Shown here: positions 12,911 through 23,075 of the stretch, piece by piece
Layout: each line of letters starts with the position of its first letter
Position numbering within the stretch: the first letter of the stretch is position 1
DNA from: Diprion similis
Lineage: Eukaryota > Arthropoda > Insecta > Hymenoptera > Diprionidae
Length of the DNA: 64,000 nucleotides
Direction: 5' to 3'
NCBI RefSeq assembly: GCF_021155765.1
Contig: NC_060112.1
Coordinates: 17,732,001 to 17,796,000 of the forward strand
Position numbers and translations under genes: made by a program
The notes under the pieces: generated by a model
Database searches by the model: none
The model's input: the letters and a program-made list of their open reading frames with translations, nothing else
What the model was told of the DNA's origin: nothing

Positions 12911-13755
12911 TCAGACGAAAAGTTTTTGAGCTCTGAAAATCGCAAAAAAGCAAGGCTAACCCCTTTGGATTTCTTCGGGTGAAATTTGGCTGATTTTGAG
13001 AAATGATTGAATCGATTTTTTCGTGCACTATTCTTACGTGATTTTTCGCAAGGAATCGATTGAGCGTAGTCAGAACACGCTGCGACCAACGGATCAAAAG
13101 TTACAGCCGAAAAACGAAAAATTTCCTTTGCCATTTCTCTGCTTTTGGTTTCACGCTCATTCTGATGTCTTTTTCGCATTCCTGAGGGTCCAATTAGTGG
13201 AAAAAGAGCCCTGCAAAACGATTCTCGGACGAAAAGTTTTTGAGCTCTGAAAATCGCAAAAAAGCAAGGCTAACCCCTTTGGATTTCTTCGGGTGAAATT
13301 TGGCTGATTTTGAGAAATGATTAAATCGATTTTTTCGTGCACCATTTCAACGTGATTTTTCGCAAGGAATCGATTGAGCGTAGTCAGAACACGCTGCGAC
13401 CAACGGATCAAAAGTTACAGCCGAAAAACGAAAAATTTCCTTTGCCATTTCTCTGCTGTTGGTTTCACGCTCATTCTGATGTCTTTTTCGCATTCCTGAG
13501 GGTCCAATTAGTGGAAAAAGAGCCCCGCAAAACGATTCTCGGACGAAAAGTTTTTGAGCTCTGAAAATCGCAAAAAAGCAAGGCTGATTCTGAGAAATGA
13601 TTGAATCGATTTTTTCGTGCACTATTCCTACGTGATTTTTCGCAAGGAATCAATTGAGCGCAGTCCGAACACGCTGCGACCAACGGATCAAGTTACAGCT
13701 AAAAATTAAAAAGTTTCATGAAAAATAAATTCAGCAGTTACACTGATCAGTGGCT

Positions 13756-13761
13756 TTTATT
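13756..13761 (-). terminator. RpS3A: Poly(A) signal of RpS3A
   Basis: AATAAA on the minus strand, 34 bp past the RpS3A stop codon. The 3' UTR is therefore very short, and the satellite begins about 55 bp further on. Confidence 0.75.
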
Positions 13762-13794
13762 TTAATAAGGGATGTTAGAAGTACAGTTTTTGTT

Positions 13795-16251
13795 TCAAAC
13801 GGACTCCTGAACAGGTGGTTCATAACCTTCGGGCCTGTCGACCTTCGATCCACTTTCACCACCTTCTCCGCTCTTGCCGCCACCTCCGTCACCATGGAGC
13901 TCGAGAAGTTTGCTCAGCTCAAAACGTGGCTTCTTCAACACCTTAACCTGGAATACAAATTATACATATAATCATCAATTATTGGAAATATGTATGAAAC
14001 CATGTATTGCTTATATCATAGTTAACAAATGGTATGTCACGAAAACAGTTCCAAGCGTAAAATCGTTCATAAAGCAGTAAGCAATTGTAAAGTATCTGCA
14101 TCGAGTTCGAGTGAATCAATTGAAAATGCATACAGAAAAATTAACATTACGAACCTTGCGAATGTAAACGTCGTGGAGTGGGTAAATTCCTTGACAAGCC
14201 TTTTCAATGTCCTTAGCAATGGCGTCGGGCAATAGCTTGCTGACAACTCCCTTGAGGTCGCTGGATGTAATGTCACTTGTGATGATTTCAACCATCTTTT
14301 TTCGGATGTTGCGAACCTACGAGAATAGAACATTTTGAAATGGATTACATATTGCAACTGGACAATGGGGAGGATACACGTTTGGTGGTGTTCTTTAATT
14401 ATTAAGTCTGATCTATGCGACTCAGTCTCAGATGAAACAATAACAAATTATAATTCACCCCAAAATGCGTGATCATTAGCAAGTAATTATGGCTCATTTT
14501 CGTATAAAAATATTTCCCAACGTAAATGGCAATTCAAATAATATTCATGACCACTTTTATTCGGAGATAGTAGATATTCATCAACTATGTCAGAGATTAA
14601 CTAAAAACTTTTACAAGCAGTCAACATTAATATTTGATAGTCACAATTTTAAAAGTGTCTAATTTATTACTGAATGATGAAGCAATTGGCATCATAGTGT
14701 TTAGTGATCATCAAATATAGATTCATGGGATTCTATTGTATCATGTTTAAAACTCATACCTGGGCATGTTGGGCGTAGCAGGTCTTTCTTGCACTCATCT
14801 GGTCTTTGTTGGTAAATCCAATACAGAATATTCTGAGGAGGTATCCATCAGTTGTCTTAACATCTACATTGGCTTCAATGAGGGTTTGCCATTTCTTGAC
14901 CATCGAGCGTAGCTTGTCAGTAGTCAAGTCCATTCCATGGAAGTTGGTCAAAACATTACGGCCTTGTACATCTTCGGCAATGAGTCTGAATTTTCGGAAT
15001 GATCTTTCCGCATCGTTGTCGCTCTGAAGATCAGCCAAAGATACTTCGAACACACGGAATTTGAGCCCCTCGGACGCAATTTCTGTAGAATGGAAAATTG
15101 CAAATAAGAGAATGAGCTTACAGTAGTATCAATCATTAAATAGGATTCTGTTAAAAAAAAAAAACCCTATGAGATTTCAATAGCTTTTGTTATTTGTCGC
15201 AGCATATAATTTCACCATTCTTATTGACTAAGAGATGGTGTGGTAAGCGTCTGCTTTGATCTACGCAACACTAAACGTCACACAGACTTCAATGAGTAAC
15301 AGTGTGAAGCTGGGGCTGCGAGTAAGCAATTCAATTTTGTTCGAGACGACTGCACTGCAAGTGAGTTTGACAAATGATTGATATTGAGATGAAGTTTAGA
15401 GAAAGACAGAAACTTTAATGATATAAAAATAAAAATTTGCATGCAAGTAGTAAATTATATAACATTTTAATTTTGAGATAACTTACTTGTTCCCTGAGTT
15501 CTGTTCACAAGGGTCTTACCCACCTGGCGGGTGGTGAACATTGAAGGTGCCTTGACATCGTACCAATCCTTACGAGTGAAAGGGTCAACACTGAAAATAT
15601 ATAAGACTAGCTAAAAAGGTGAAAAACAAAATTATAGTAACGCGTCATTTCTCGATTTTCTCGCCATTCAAATTGAAAAATGTTTTCTGCGATCCAATTC
15701 CGAGGGCCTCAACGACCATAACCTATATTTTCGAATAGTTGCTTTTCACTTGGAAAAATTTAAATATAGGAAGTTTTTTTTAGAACCGAGTACTTTGGTC
15801 GAACTACAAGTCCGTTTACATAGGGGTGGGCTACAAGTAATCGGTATTCGAAACTCAAATTCCGTTGATCAACTGATTGAACATGAATCTTCAGCCCCGA
15901 ACTTTTACACGTCCGAATCAAATTAGTACCGAGTAGTCGAAGATCATTTTAGAAAGTTTATAACGGAGTAGAATTCATGTCGCATTGTCCAAAAATTAAA
16001 TAGTTGACAGATAATAGTTGAAGAAACGAATAGTTTCAAGTATGCCGGAAACACAGCATGGCAGGTCCGTCACGGGATGGAGGAAATCCACTCGAATCAC
16101 GCGCATCGCTCTACATATCGGAGTAGAATTGAGATATTTTCACTCGCGAAACTTTGGGCAAGGCAAATATCGTAACATTATTCACTCACATCTTCTTCTT
16201 TACTCCTTTCTTGCCTCCTTTCGAAAGACCCTTGTTTTTCCCTACCGCCAT
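13795..16251 (-). CDS. RpS3A: Ribosomal protein S3A (eS1), 267 aa
   Basis: Component of the small ribosomal subunit (eS1), cytoplasmic and essential. There are five exons: 16190-16251, 15487-15590, 14760-15082, 14155-14316 and 13795-13947, all with GT-AG introns. They sum to 804 bp, which is 267 residues plus stop and matches the usual length of about 264-268. The start is the ATG at 16251, which gives the family N terminus [16 protein letters not shown]. Other family landmarks are [17 protein letters not shown] and [16 protein letters not shown] in exon 2, FEVSLADLQ and [14 protein letters not shown] in exons 3-4, [19 protein letters not shown] across the last junction, and the C terminus [14 protein letters not shown]. 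No frame damage is seen. The gene is divergent from Tmem185, and its 3' end abuts the satellite array. Confidence 0.98.
15238..15357 (-). ncRNA. Possible two-hairpin intronic RNA in RpS3A intron 2 (weak)
   Basis: Within RpS3A intron 2 (15083-15486) a GC-richer block contains two potential hairpins: one closed by GTGTG/CACAC at 15238-15283, with an inner GCGT/ACGC pairing, and one closed by CAGTG/CACTG at 15300-15357. Ribosomal-protein introns often host snoRNAs, and two hairpins suggest the H/ACA class. However, I find no clear H box between them and no ACA box at the right distance, so this is only a candidate. Confidence 0.2.
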
Positions 16252-16970
16252 GATTAGGGATATAAACGGAAAGAGAAAAGATGTCTAGAGCGCTGCGGAC
16301 GGAAGTTGTCGTCGACGGGCCAAGCTCGAGTCGACAAGTCTACACGCTGATTGGTCCCCCTATCGAATCCACTAATCGAGGTATCGATACACTTGCATTT
16401 CGATTCGAGAGATTGGAACATAAAATGCATTTTGTAAGAATGTCCAGAATGCACGTACTGTGGGAGTTGAATTAATTAATTTAACTGTTACCTTACATTA
16501 CGGAAAGCCAAATTACCTATATTGTACATCTACGTATCCCTACAATTTGATTAAAAAAAAAAAAATATTATGTTAGACTTGACGAGTAATGAGCGGTGCA
16601 TTATAATAATTTATATATACCACTAAATTAATCGTTTTCCTCGTTTGCTTCTATTCAGCTGCAGCTAAATTCGGGAAACTGCGAATGTCGAAAATATTGA
16701 AAGTCAATGCTGTGAAGTCGGCGCACGTCCGCGCTCTCGAAGTTCGATAGATAGCTGCTAGCCTACAGCCATCGCCTAATTTCAGTTAGCTGAATGTACG
16801 TGTCTGGACGTATGGTTATTCCTCATTTGCGTAAATGCGCGAGATCGGGATTATATTATTTGCAATCTACAAAGTGAAAAATATAGAATATCTATAAAAT
16901 GAACATGTTTATGAATGAGTATCGAGTCTCGTGAAAAGCCTAACCTAATTGGCAAACCGTCAAGCTAACC
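16252..16970. promoter_or_regulatory. Head-to-head promoter of RpS3A and Tmem185
   Basis: The 719 bp separate two divergent start codons. On the minus strand a pyrimidine run tctctttcc (C+1 near 16273) fits the TCT initiator / 5'TOP signal of animal ribosomal-protein genes and predicts a 22-nt leader for RpS3A. TATCGATA at 16382-16389 is a perfect DRE (DREF site), about 110 bp upstream of that start. On the plus strand TCAGTT at 16782-16787 resembles an insect initiator and would give Tmem185 a leader of about 190 nt. Transcription starts are inferred, not observed. Confidence 0.7.
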
Positions 16971-19831
16971 ATGAATCTTCAAACGTTATTCCAAGACTTC
17001 AATCCTGGGTAATTTCATTAGTACATATCCGTTACCTGCTCGACCTCTGTTCGAAAAAATACTGCTTGCATAGAATGTCGACGGTATTATATTATCCTGT
17101 CGTAATTATCTTTCAATACACAATTCCCATAGCACGCTTCAGCTTCAATAAAGTTCATCCACTTCTCTTGGAACACCTATAACTATTACCGATGTTGTCC
17201 TTTCACCAAATCCGATTGATTTTTGTCAAAAGTTAGTTTATAATTTCATAAATTCAATTCTACTTGTTTGGACCTTAAGTGTATGTACGATTTTTACACA
17301 TTTTTCTTCAATAAGTTTCACCACTGCATCTAGGTGCATTGTCTCTCGTGTAATCCTCTTCGTTGATTAAAGCTAGTCTCCTAGATGTTTAGTATATTAC
17401 ATTGGTCACGGATGAATTCTTTTTTATTGTTTGTCCTATGGAATCAAAGAACTTCTATATTTTCTAGACAAATATATCTAGCATAAGGACTTTTCCGTAC
17501 ACAATTTTCACGCTTACGTCTGTATTCTTCTTGATAAATTCCAGCAAGTTCTTGGTGCACTGCTGCCTAATGGTATTCACGGTGTTATTTGCTCTCCGAA
17601 AGGACGATGTCATAGAATGGAGCTACTGGTCCGTTTTTAGCCCGATATGGTTTTGGAAAGGCATGGTAATCTTGGGGGCAACGGTTGGAAGCTATATCTG
17701 GTGGAGGCATCCCCATGCTAGGCTGGAAGGCGAAGCCTATGTTCATTATAAAGCAATGCTGATCACTTTAGCACTACACCTAATTTTGTTGATGTTTGAA
17801 TTACTTGTCTGTGACAAGCTAGAATCCGGAAGACACTTGTGGATATTAGTCTTCATACCACTGATTTTTATATCAATTGTATCGATAGCTGTGAGTACAG
17901 AGCTTACTTGATTTAGGCACTTTACCCCAGAAATATGATGTTTACATTTGTAATCTATCTCGAGTACAATTGAGAATGAGCTACTTTTTATTTTTTGCAG
18001 GTATGCATTTGGGCTGTGAAACACGATCGATCATTTGAGCTGGAATTATTTTGTGCAGTCAATGTGTTACAATTTATATTTATTGCTCTGAGATTGGATG
18101 GTTTTATCTCATGGAGTTGGGAAGTTGTATTTGTACCTCTCTGGGCATTGTTATGTTTGTCTCTAGTTGCTGTATTATATGCCATTGTTTTTGCCGCCGT
18201 CTTACTTAGAACTCCACAAATAAATGCGCGGCAAAGGCGGACGTCATTAAATTCTGCATTGGGATACACTTTTCTTGTAGTTCCCATTTTAGTATTCCAG
18301 GTGAGCCCTGTTTGCTGTTAGTAAATAAGACGTTGACAATTAAATAAATCCATGAATATTCTCATATCAAATTGTCTGCTGAACTTCATAGTCTTAACTG
18401 AACTAACGTTTGTATAACATTTTTTATGCAGGTGTTATTAGCTAATAAATTAGACGGTGACCTGATCAAGTATACAACTGTGGCTATGCCGTTGCTAGTT
18501 TCTCACATCACTCTTATAATAATGTCATTTGGAGCCAAAGGCGGAAATAGATGTAAGTCTCACAGTTTTAAAGTAATTTGTACATCTTTAAGCTTAACTA
18601 TAACTTCCAGGTTTACTGATTTTCATCTTGTTATAGATGGAGAGCCAGCAACGTTCAAACCTACGTTATTTTAATTAAAAAGTTTTCGGGACACTCATGT
18701 TGTAGTATAATCACTGAGTCACAAAGTAACGGTCTGGCTAGCGAACTCTGTTGCAGCTCGCAGGGGCAGTATCATGAGCAGGTAAAAAAATTTGAAACAT
18801 AAATAGTCTTATCCAAGCTGATTTTACATTTAAATGATACCTAGTGGTGTCAACTATTGGTCAATTATATTGCCAGACGAATGAGTCTTTGTTAAGATAT
18901 GGATGAATCGGGGTCGTATTTACGTCATATTACCAAAGTTCAATTTCTGGTATTTATCCAAATGATGTGTTCGTGATTCCACATGTGAAACGCCAGAACA
19001 AAATTCTGTTGCTAATGTGCCTACAGATCATGTCAAAGAGTGCCAATTCTCATAGATCATGACGCATTCTGCCAATTCGACGTAACAAACAGAAAATTGG
19101 TGCTCTTTGACGTCATCTGTCGGCACGTTAGCAACGGCATTTTGATCTGGCATTTTATATATGCAATCCTGAACACGTCTTTTAAATTAAAATCAAAAAT
19201 TGAACTTTGATAATATGATGTAAATATGACCTCTATTGAAGTATTCTTATATTAGTCTGTCGGTACCTTGACAAGGGCTCATTGGTCTGATAATATCATT
19301 GTACAATAGTTGACATCACTAGTTGTCGTATAAAAAAAATTAACTTTGATAAAATGATTGATTTTTCATATATTTTTTTTTACTTATTCGCGACGCCACC
19401 CACACCAGCTGCAACGGAGTTCGCCAGCCAGACCGCCACTTTACAACCCAGTGATTATACTACAACATGAATGTTCCAAAAACTTTTTTAACAAAATAAT
19501 GTAGATTCGAATGTCGCTGATTCTTAGACAATTATTAACATATCACCTACATAGGAATTGTCGTGTTAAAATTCTTGAATAGTTTTACTTATTTTTTCAT
19601 TTACCTTTGTCTTTTTAAGGGTGGTTCGGCATCAGAAAAGATTTCTATCACTTCCTCCTGGGGTTGTGTCCATTGCTTCAAGAGTACGGTAATATTTCAT
19701 ACCAACCAAGGGGTGAAGCCGATCAGCCACCTTCAGAGCCGATGGTGTCTGAAAAAAGTCAAAAGCGTATCAAGAAACACGACCTAACTAAACCTGTTGT
19801 GCCTGTAGAGATCATAGACATGCCTGACTGA
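16971..19831 (+). CDS. Tmem185: Transmembrane protein 185 (TMEM185A/B family), 338 aa
   Basis: Multi-pass membrane protein of the TMEM185 family; its molecular function is poorly known. Exons are 16971-17008, 17545-17890, 18001-18300, 18432-18552 and 19620-19831, with GT-AG introns, total 1,017 bp (human TMEM185A is 350 aa). The first exon is only 38 bp and encodes MNLQTLFQDFNP, which matches the family start and fixes the ATG. Family landmarks are EWSYWSVFSPIWFWK, HYKAMLITLALHL, FELLVCDKLESG, VNVLQFIFIALRLDG, QRRTSLNSALGY, GGNRWWFGIRKDF across the exon 4/5 junction, EYGNISYQPRGE, and the C-terminal EIIDMPD. About seven hydrophobic segments are evident. Introns are 536, 110, 131 and 1,067 bp; the last is enlarged by a fold-back element. 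The first canonical AATAAA downstream is at 20850-20855, implying a 3' UTR of about 1 kb. Confidence 0.95.
18661..19504. mobile_element. 844-bp fold-back MITE in Tmem185 intron 4
   Basis: The element is almost one large imperfect palindrome. The left end CTACGTTATTTTAATTAAAA pairs with the reverse complement of the right end (CTACATTATTTTGTTAAAAA). Long matches continue inward: 18690-18775 (catgttgtagtataatcact, cggtctggct, gttgcagct) with 19385-19475; 18845-18900 (gtcaactatt, aatgag) with 19262-19322; and 18920-19060 (aaagttcaatt, gttgctaa, gtcaaagag) with 19100-19225. The centre is near 19080. There is no coding capacity, so it is non-autonomous. A clean target-site duplication is not visible (flanks ttcaaac and attcgaa). 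Confidence 0.9.
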
Positions 19832-21308
19832 TCATCTAATCATAGGTGCTTGTACAAAACGAATTTAATTAGGTCCACCTGGTTAACCCTCGGTTCAAAT
19901 CATCACAATAATTGTTCATAACGCAATCGAATATATAGGTCTTCGTCTTAATTACATCAGGATTGAGCCAAAGTATCCCAATTTTGAAAAATCAAATCTT
20001 GAAATTCTGCCCTTAATGATTAAAAAGGAGTCGACATTAACTAAAACGATACTCTCTAAATTGATCTGTCAGATATCAATTTAATTGATATTTCTTTGCT
20101 GCTTGTAAGTATGCATATAGTGCATTGAACTTTGAAATAAGTTACTTGAGACAAGTCGAAGGACTCCTAATTATTAGTTTATTCTGCCAAATGATTGCTG
20201 ATCAGATTTGTGACGGGAAACAGCTGAGGCATGTTGATAGTTACCTCATCGTTTGAATCGAATGGTAAGTTTCAATTGCAATATGATTGACCAATCAAAC
20301 CTACACAGTATTGAATTTCGTCCTTGGCTAAAGTTTTTCAAAGTTTTCCCAAATAACTGCATGATTGGCTTCTTAAATTTACGAAATCTCGGGAAATTTT
20401 TTCGACTCACTTCAGATTGTGATTAAACGTTAAAAACTGCAAAAATAAGATATGTTCGTTCAATAGCTCTATGCGTTTTGGGAAAATTTCAAGAAGGTTC
20501 TGTAACGCGGGATACTAAGGGAAAAATTGCGAATAAGTTGCCACGTATCATTTGTAAAAAAGTTATTAGTATGGAACTTTTACCATTTATATATGTTTAG
20601 TTATATTCCTGGGATCAATGGTAAGCCAAATGTCCAGTTGGATGATCAAGTTTTGTCTCTCGTCCATGACTGCTCAAGGGATTTCTTTTTGAGTATTATC
20701 TTTTGGAATTCTACCAACTCGAGTAGTAGAATATTACTTGTCAAGTGTTGAGCAATGATAAAGTAAATGAAAATGTTGTTAACATGTTGCCTGACAATCG
20801 ATATACGCCGGGATATTTTGTCTCACTAAAAAATACCAAACGGGTCAGAAATAAAATACATGAAAATTTTTTGCCTGTATATTTACTCATCGTGCAATTG
20901 CAGTGTCATTAGTATCTTATTATTAAAAAATTGAAAAACACGAGCTGAAGACTGTAGGTGTTTGTATTGCATATATTAACATTAAGAATCGTTCATGTAT
21001 GTACGTCACGTGTCAAATAATTTTTTATCTTATCAGTTTCGTTGAGGAAACGGATTGGACACAAGACTGAGTGCCTCGCATCTTTAGCATAGTATTAAAT
21101 TGTACAAAGAGAACTTGACGAAAAAGAAATAATGACGTTGAGGAATGTAATTCACGAAAAAATTATTACTTTTAATGGAGCGTTGTTGATGTTGGTATAA
21201 AATGGAAGCATTAGAGTGCCCAATCATTCGTCACATTATGCGTTACGTAGAAATTATGTACAGATCTTGTTATATTATAATAACATTATTATATAGTCTG
21301 TATATATG
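19832..21308. other. Tmem185 3' UTR and intergenic DNA
   Basis: AT-rich sequence with no supportable gene. It probably contains the Tmem185 3' UTR up to the AATAAA at 20850-20855. Open frames such as 20527-20751 have no recognisable content. Confidence 0.5.
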
Positions 21309-21967
21309 TATATCAGGGTGGTCTTTAAACAGGTCATTTTTGAATCTCGACTATCCCATCCCCCAAGTTGGCTCCAAATGATTGAAAAATAATTCCCTAA
21401 TTTTTTCAGATTTTCACCTCGTCTTTAACCCCTCCCGTCAACAGAATGGATTTTCCGACTTAAAATACACGTCTTTCGGACACATTCACAGTATGTATGT
21501 TATTATAATAGTAAGAATGTAAAAAAGAAATCTAACTGCAAAGTGTTAGCGGGCATTAGTGCTAGTATCTGAAAAAAAATTGACATCATTATACCTTGTA
21601 GTTTGATGAGTTGCATACCTTGAAAATTTGACTTTTATTTTATTTAGAGGAATTGTGCAATTCGTCTAGATTGCATGGTATAACGATGTGAATTTTTTCT
21701 CAGATACTAGCACTAATGCCCACTAAAACTTTGCAGTTACAGATTTTTGTTGAACATTGTTACTCTTGCAATAAAATATATACAGTGAATCTGTCCAAAA
21801 CACGTGTATTTTAAATGGGAAAATCTATCCTGTTGGCGGAAGGGATTACAGTTGAGGTGAAAATCTGAAAAAAAATTTGGATTCATTTTTGAATTATATG
21901 GAGCCAATTTGGGGGGTGGGGCAGTCGAAATTCGAAAATGACGTTTTTGAGTATCCACCTTGATATA
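21309..21967. mobile_element. Fold-back MITE 'A', about 650 bp
   Basis: The left end TATATCAGGGTGGTC mirrors the right end, which reads TATATCAAGGTGGAT in reverse complement. The palindrome runs through nearly the whole element: gttggctcca, cagattttcacct, aaaatacacg, gggcattagtgctagtatct and attatacc on the left each have a reverse-complement partner on the right (gcccactaaa, agatactagcacta, aggtgaaaatctg, tggagccaa). The centre is near 21640. No coding sequence is present. The flanks are TA-rich, so a TA target duplication is possible but cannot be shown. Confidence 0.9.
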
Positions 21968-21985
21968 TATACACATTTATGTGCA

Positions 21986-22626
21986 TTAGGGTGTTTCAGA
22001 AAAAAATATTTTACGATTTTCCACCGTGGCACTCCTTAAAAAACAGTTTGTTTAGGTTAAAAGAATGATTCTGTAAACGTATAAGCTTTCTACGTTGCGT
22101 GGAAGATCGCTCTCATTTGTTTTTTCACTTCTTTTTTCACATTATTTGAATTTCTGAAGAAACACGTTGTAGCACTTCAAATATTATTTCTTTCCTGACA
22201 TTTATATTCAGCCCACAGATCACATCCATAATACAACAATATATCAATCGAGAATCTTATTCTTCTGAATTAAAAGTTCATATTAAATTATAGTTATTCC
22301 ATAGAATTGAATTAATAATGAAAAAATTGGCACATACACTTCTCAAACATCAACTGGAGCCTTAATATCACAAATATGGGTCTTCTTTGTGACGCAAATT
22401 GTTATTACGTGATTGATGTAAACAATAAAAAGAAAATTTTATTCACGATACTTCATAGATTTGAAAAAATGTATAAAAGTGAAAAATCAACTGAGCGCGA
22501 TATTACACATGACGTAGAACGCTCATCTTTTGACAGAACTATTCTTTTAACCTAAAAAAAACGTTGTAATGGGTGGGGGGTGCTATGGTACAAAATAATA
22601 AAATATTTTCTTCTGAAATACCTTAA
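21986..22626. mobile_element. Fold-back MITE 'B', about 640 bp
   Basis: The left end TTAGGGTGTTTCAGAAAAAA mirrors the right end, which reads TTAAGGTATTTCAGAAGAAA in reverse complement. Inner matches include tttaggttaaaagaat (near 22050) with attcttttaacctaaa (near 22545), and ttctacgt (near 22090) with acgtagaa (near 22513). The arms span roughly 150 bp each with weaker pairing beyond. It starts only 18 bp after MITE A and has no coding capacity. Confidence 0.88.
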
Positions 22627-22699
22627 TATACGTATATATATTACTATATTATATCGAATAATTATCAAACATTATATATGTTTACTAATATGACAATTC

Positions 22700-22734
<35 letters not shown>

Positions 22735-23075
22735 GTACATATATAGTATAACATATATGTATTACGCGTAAGAAAAAATTACAACCTAATAAAGTTTATA
22801 TTTTTTTGCTATGACGTTAATATATTGAGAATTGGATTTACTGAATATTGCATCATTTCAATGCGAAAGATAACACAACTAGACACGTAAATTTCAACTT
22901 GAACCAAAGCTTTTCTCTCTGAATATTCACACATCCAATACGAAGTACATATTAAAATATAATGCGTTCAATGTGCAGTCTAACATCGTTGTTGGGCTGT
23001 GTAGATTTTCCAACTTATTATTATCATAACAATGATCTTAATAGTAATCTGTATGCGTTGGTTCGATCATACGTT
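22627..23075. other. 3' flank of the F-box gene with an (ATT)n microsatellite
   Basis: An ATT repeat runs from about 22702 to 22731. TTTATT at 22701-22706 reads as AATAAA on the minus strand, 370 bp past the F-box stop, and is the best poly(A) signal candidate. Nothing else is evident. Confidence 0.5.

Larger units (their letters stand above)
1720..13700. repeat. 314-bp tandem satellite array, 39 copies
   Basis: A conserved anchor (gtgcac followed by tattcttacgtg, or a variant) recurs at 1787, 2101, 2415, 2729, 3043, 3357, 3671, 3951, 4265 and so on to 13617. Steps are 314 bp except three of 280 bp (to 3951, 6743 and 13617). Copies are nearly identical, differing at a few diagnostic sites. 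Each monomer carries two AATCGATT palindromes about 45 bp apart and a GAGCTC site. The short open frames on both strands (about 75 codons plus; 84 and 99 codons minus) are by-products of the repeat. 314 is not a multiple of 3, so no frame runs through successive full monomers, and no splice or promoter signals accompany them. The first copy starts abruptly. The last is truncated and diverged after about 13700, just before the RpS3A 3' end. I know of no named family for it. Confidence 0.97.

Noticed and set aside
1787-13622. Dozens of 62-165 codon frames in the tandem array as a gene family
   Set aside because: They are the same satellite monomer read in several frames on both strands. There is no codon-level conservation, promoter or splice pattern.
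1720-13700. CRISPR array
   Set aside because: The units are 314 bp of continuous near-identical sequence with no spacers, in a eukaryotic gene context.
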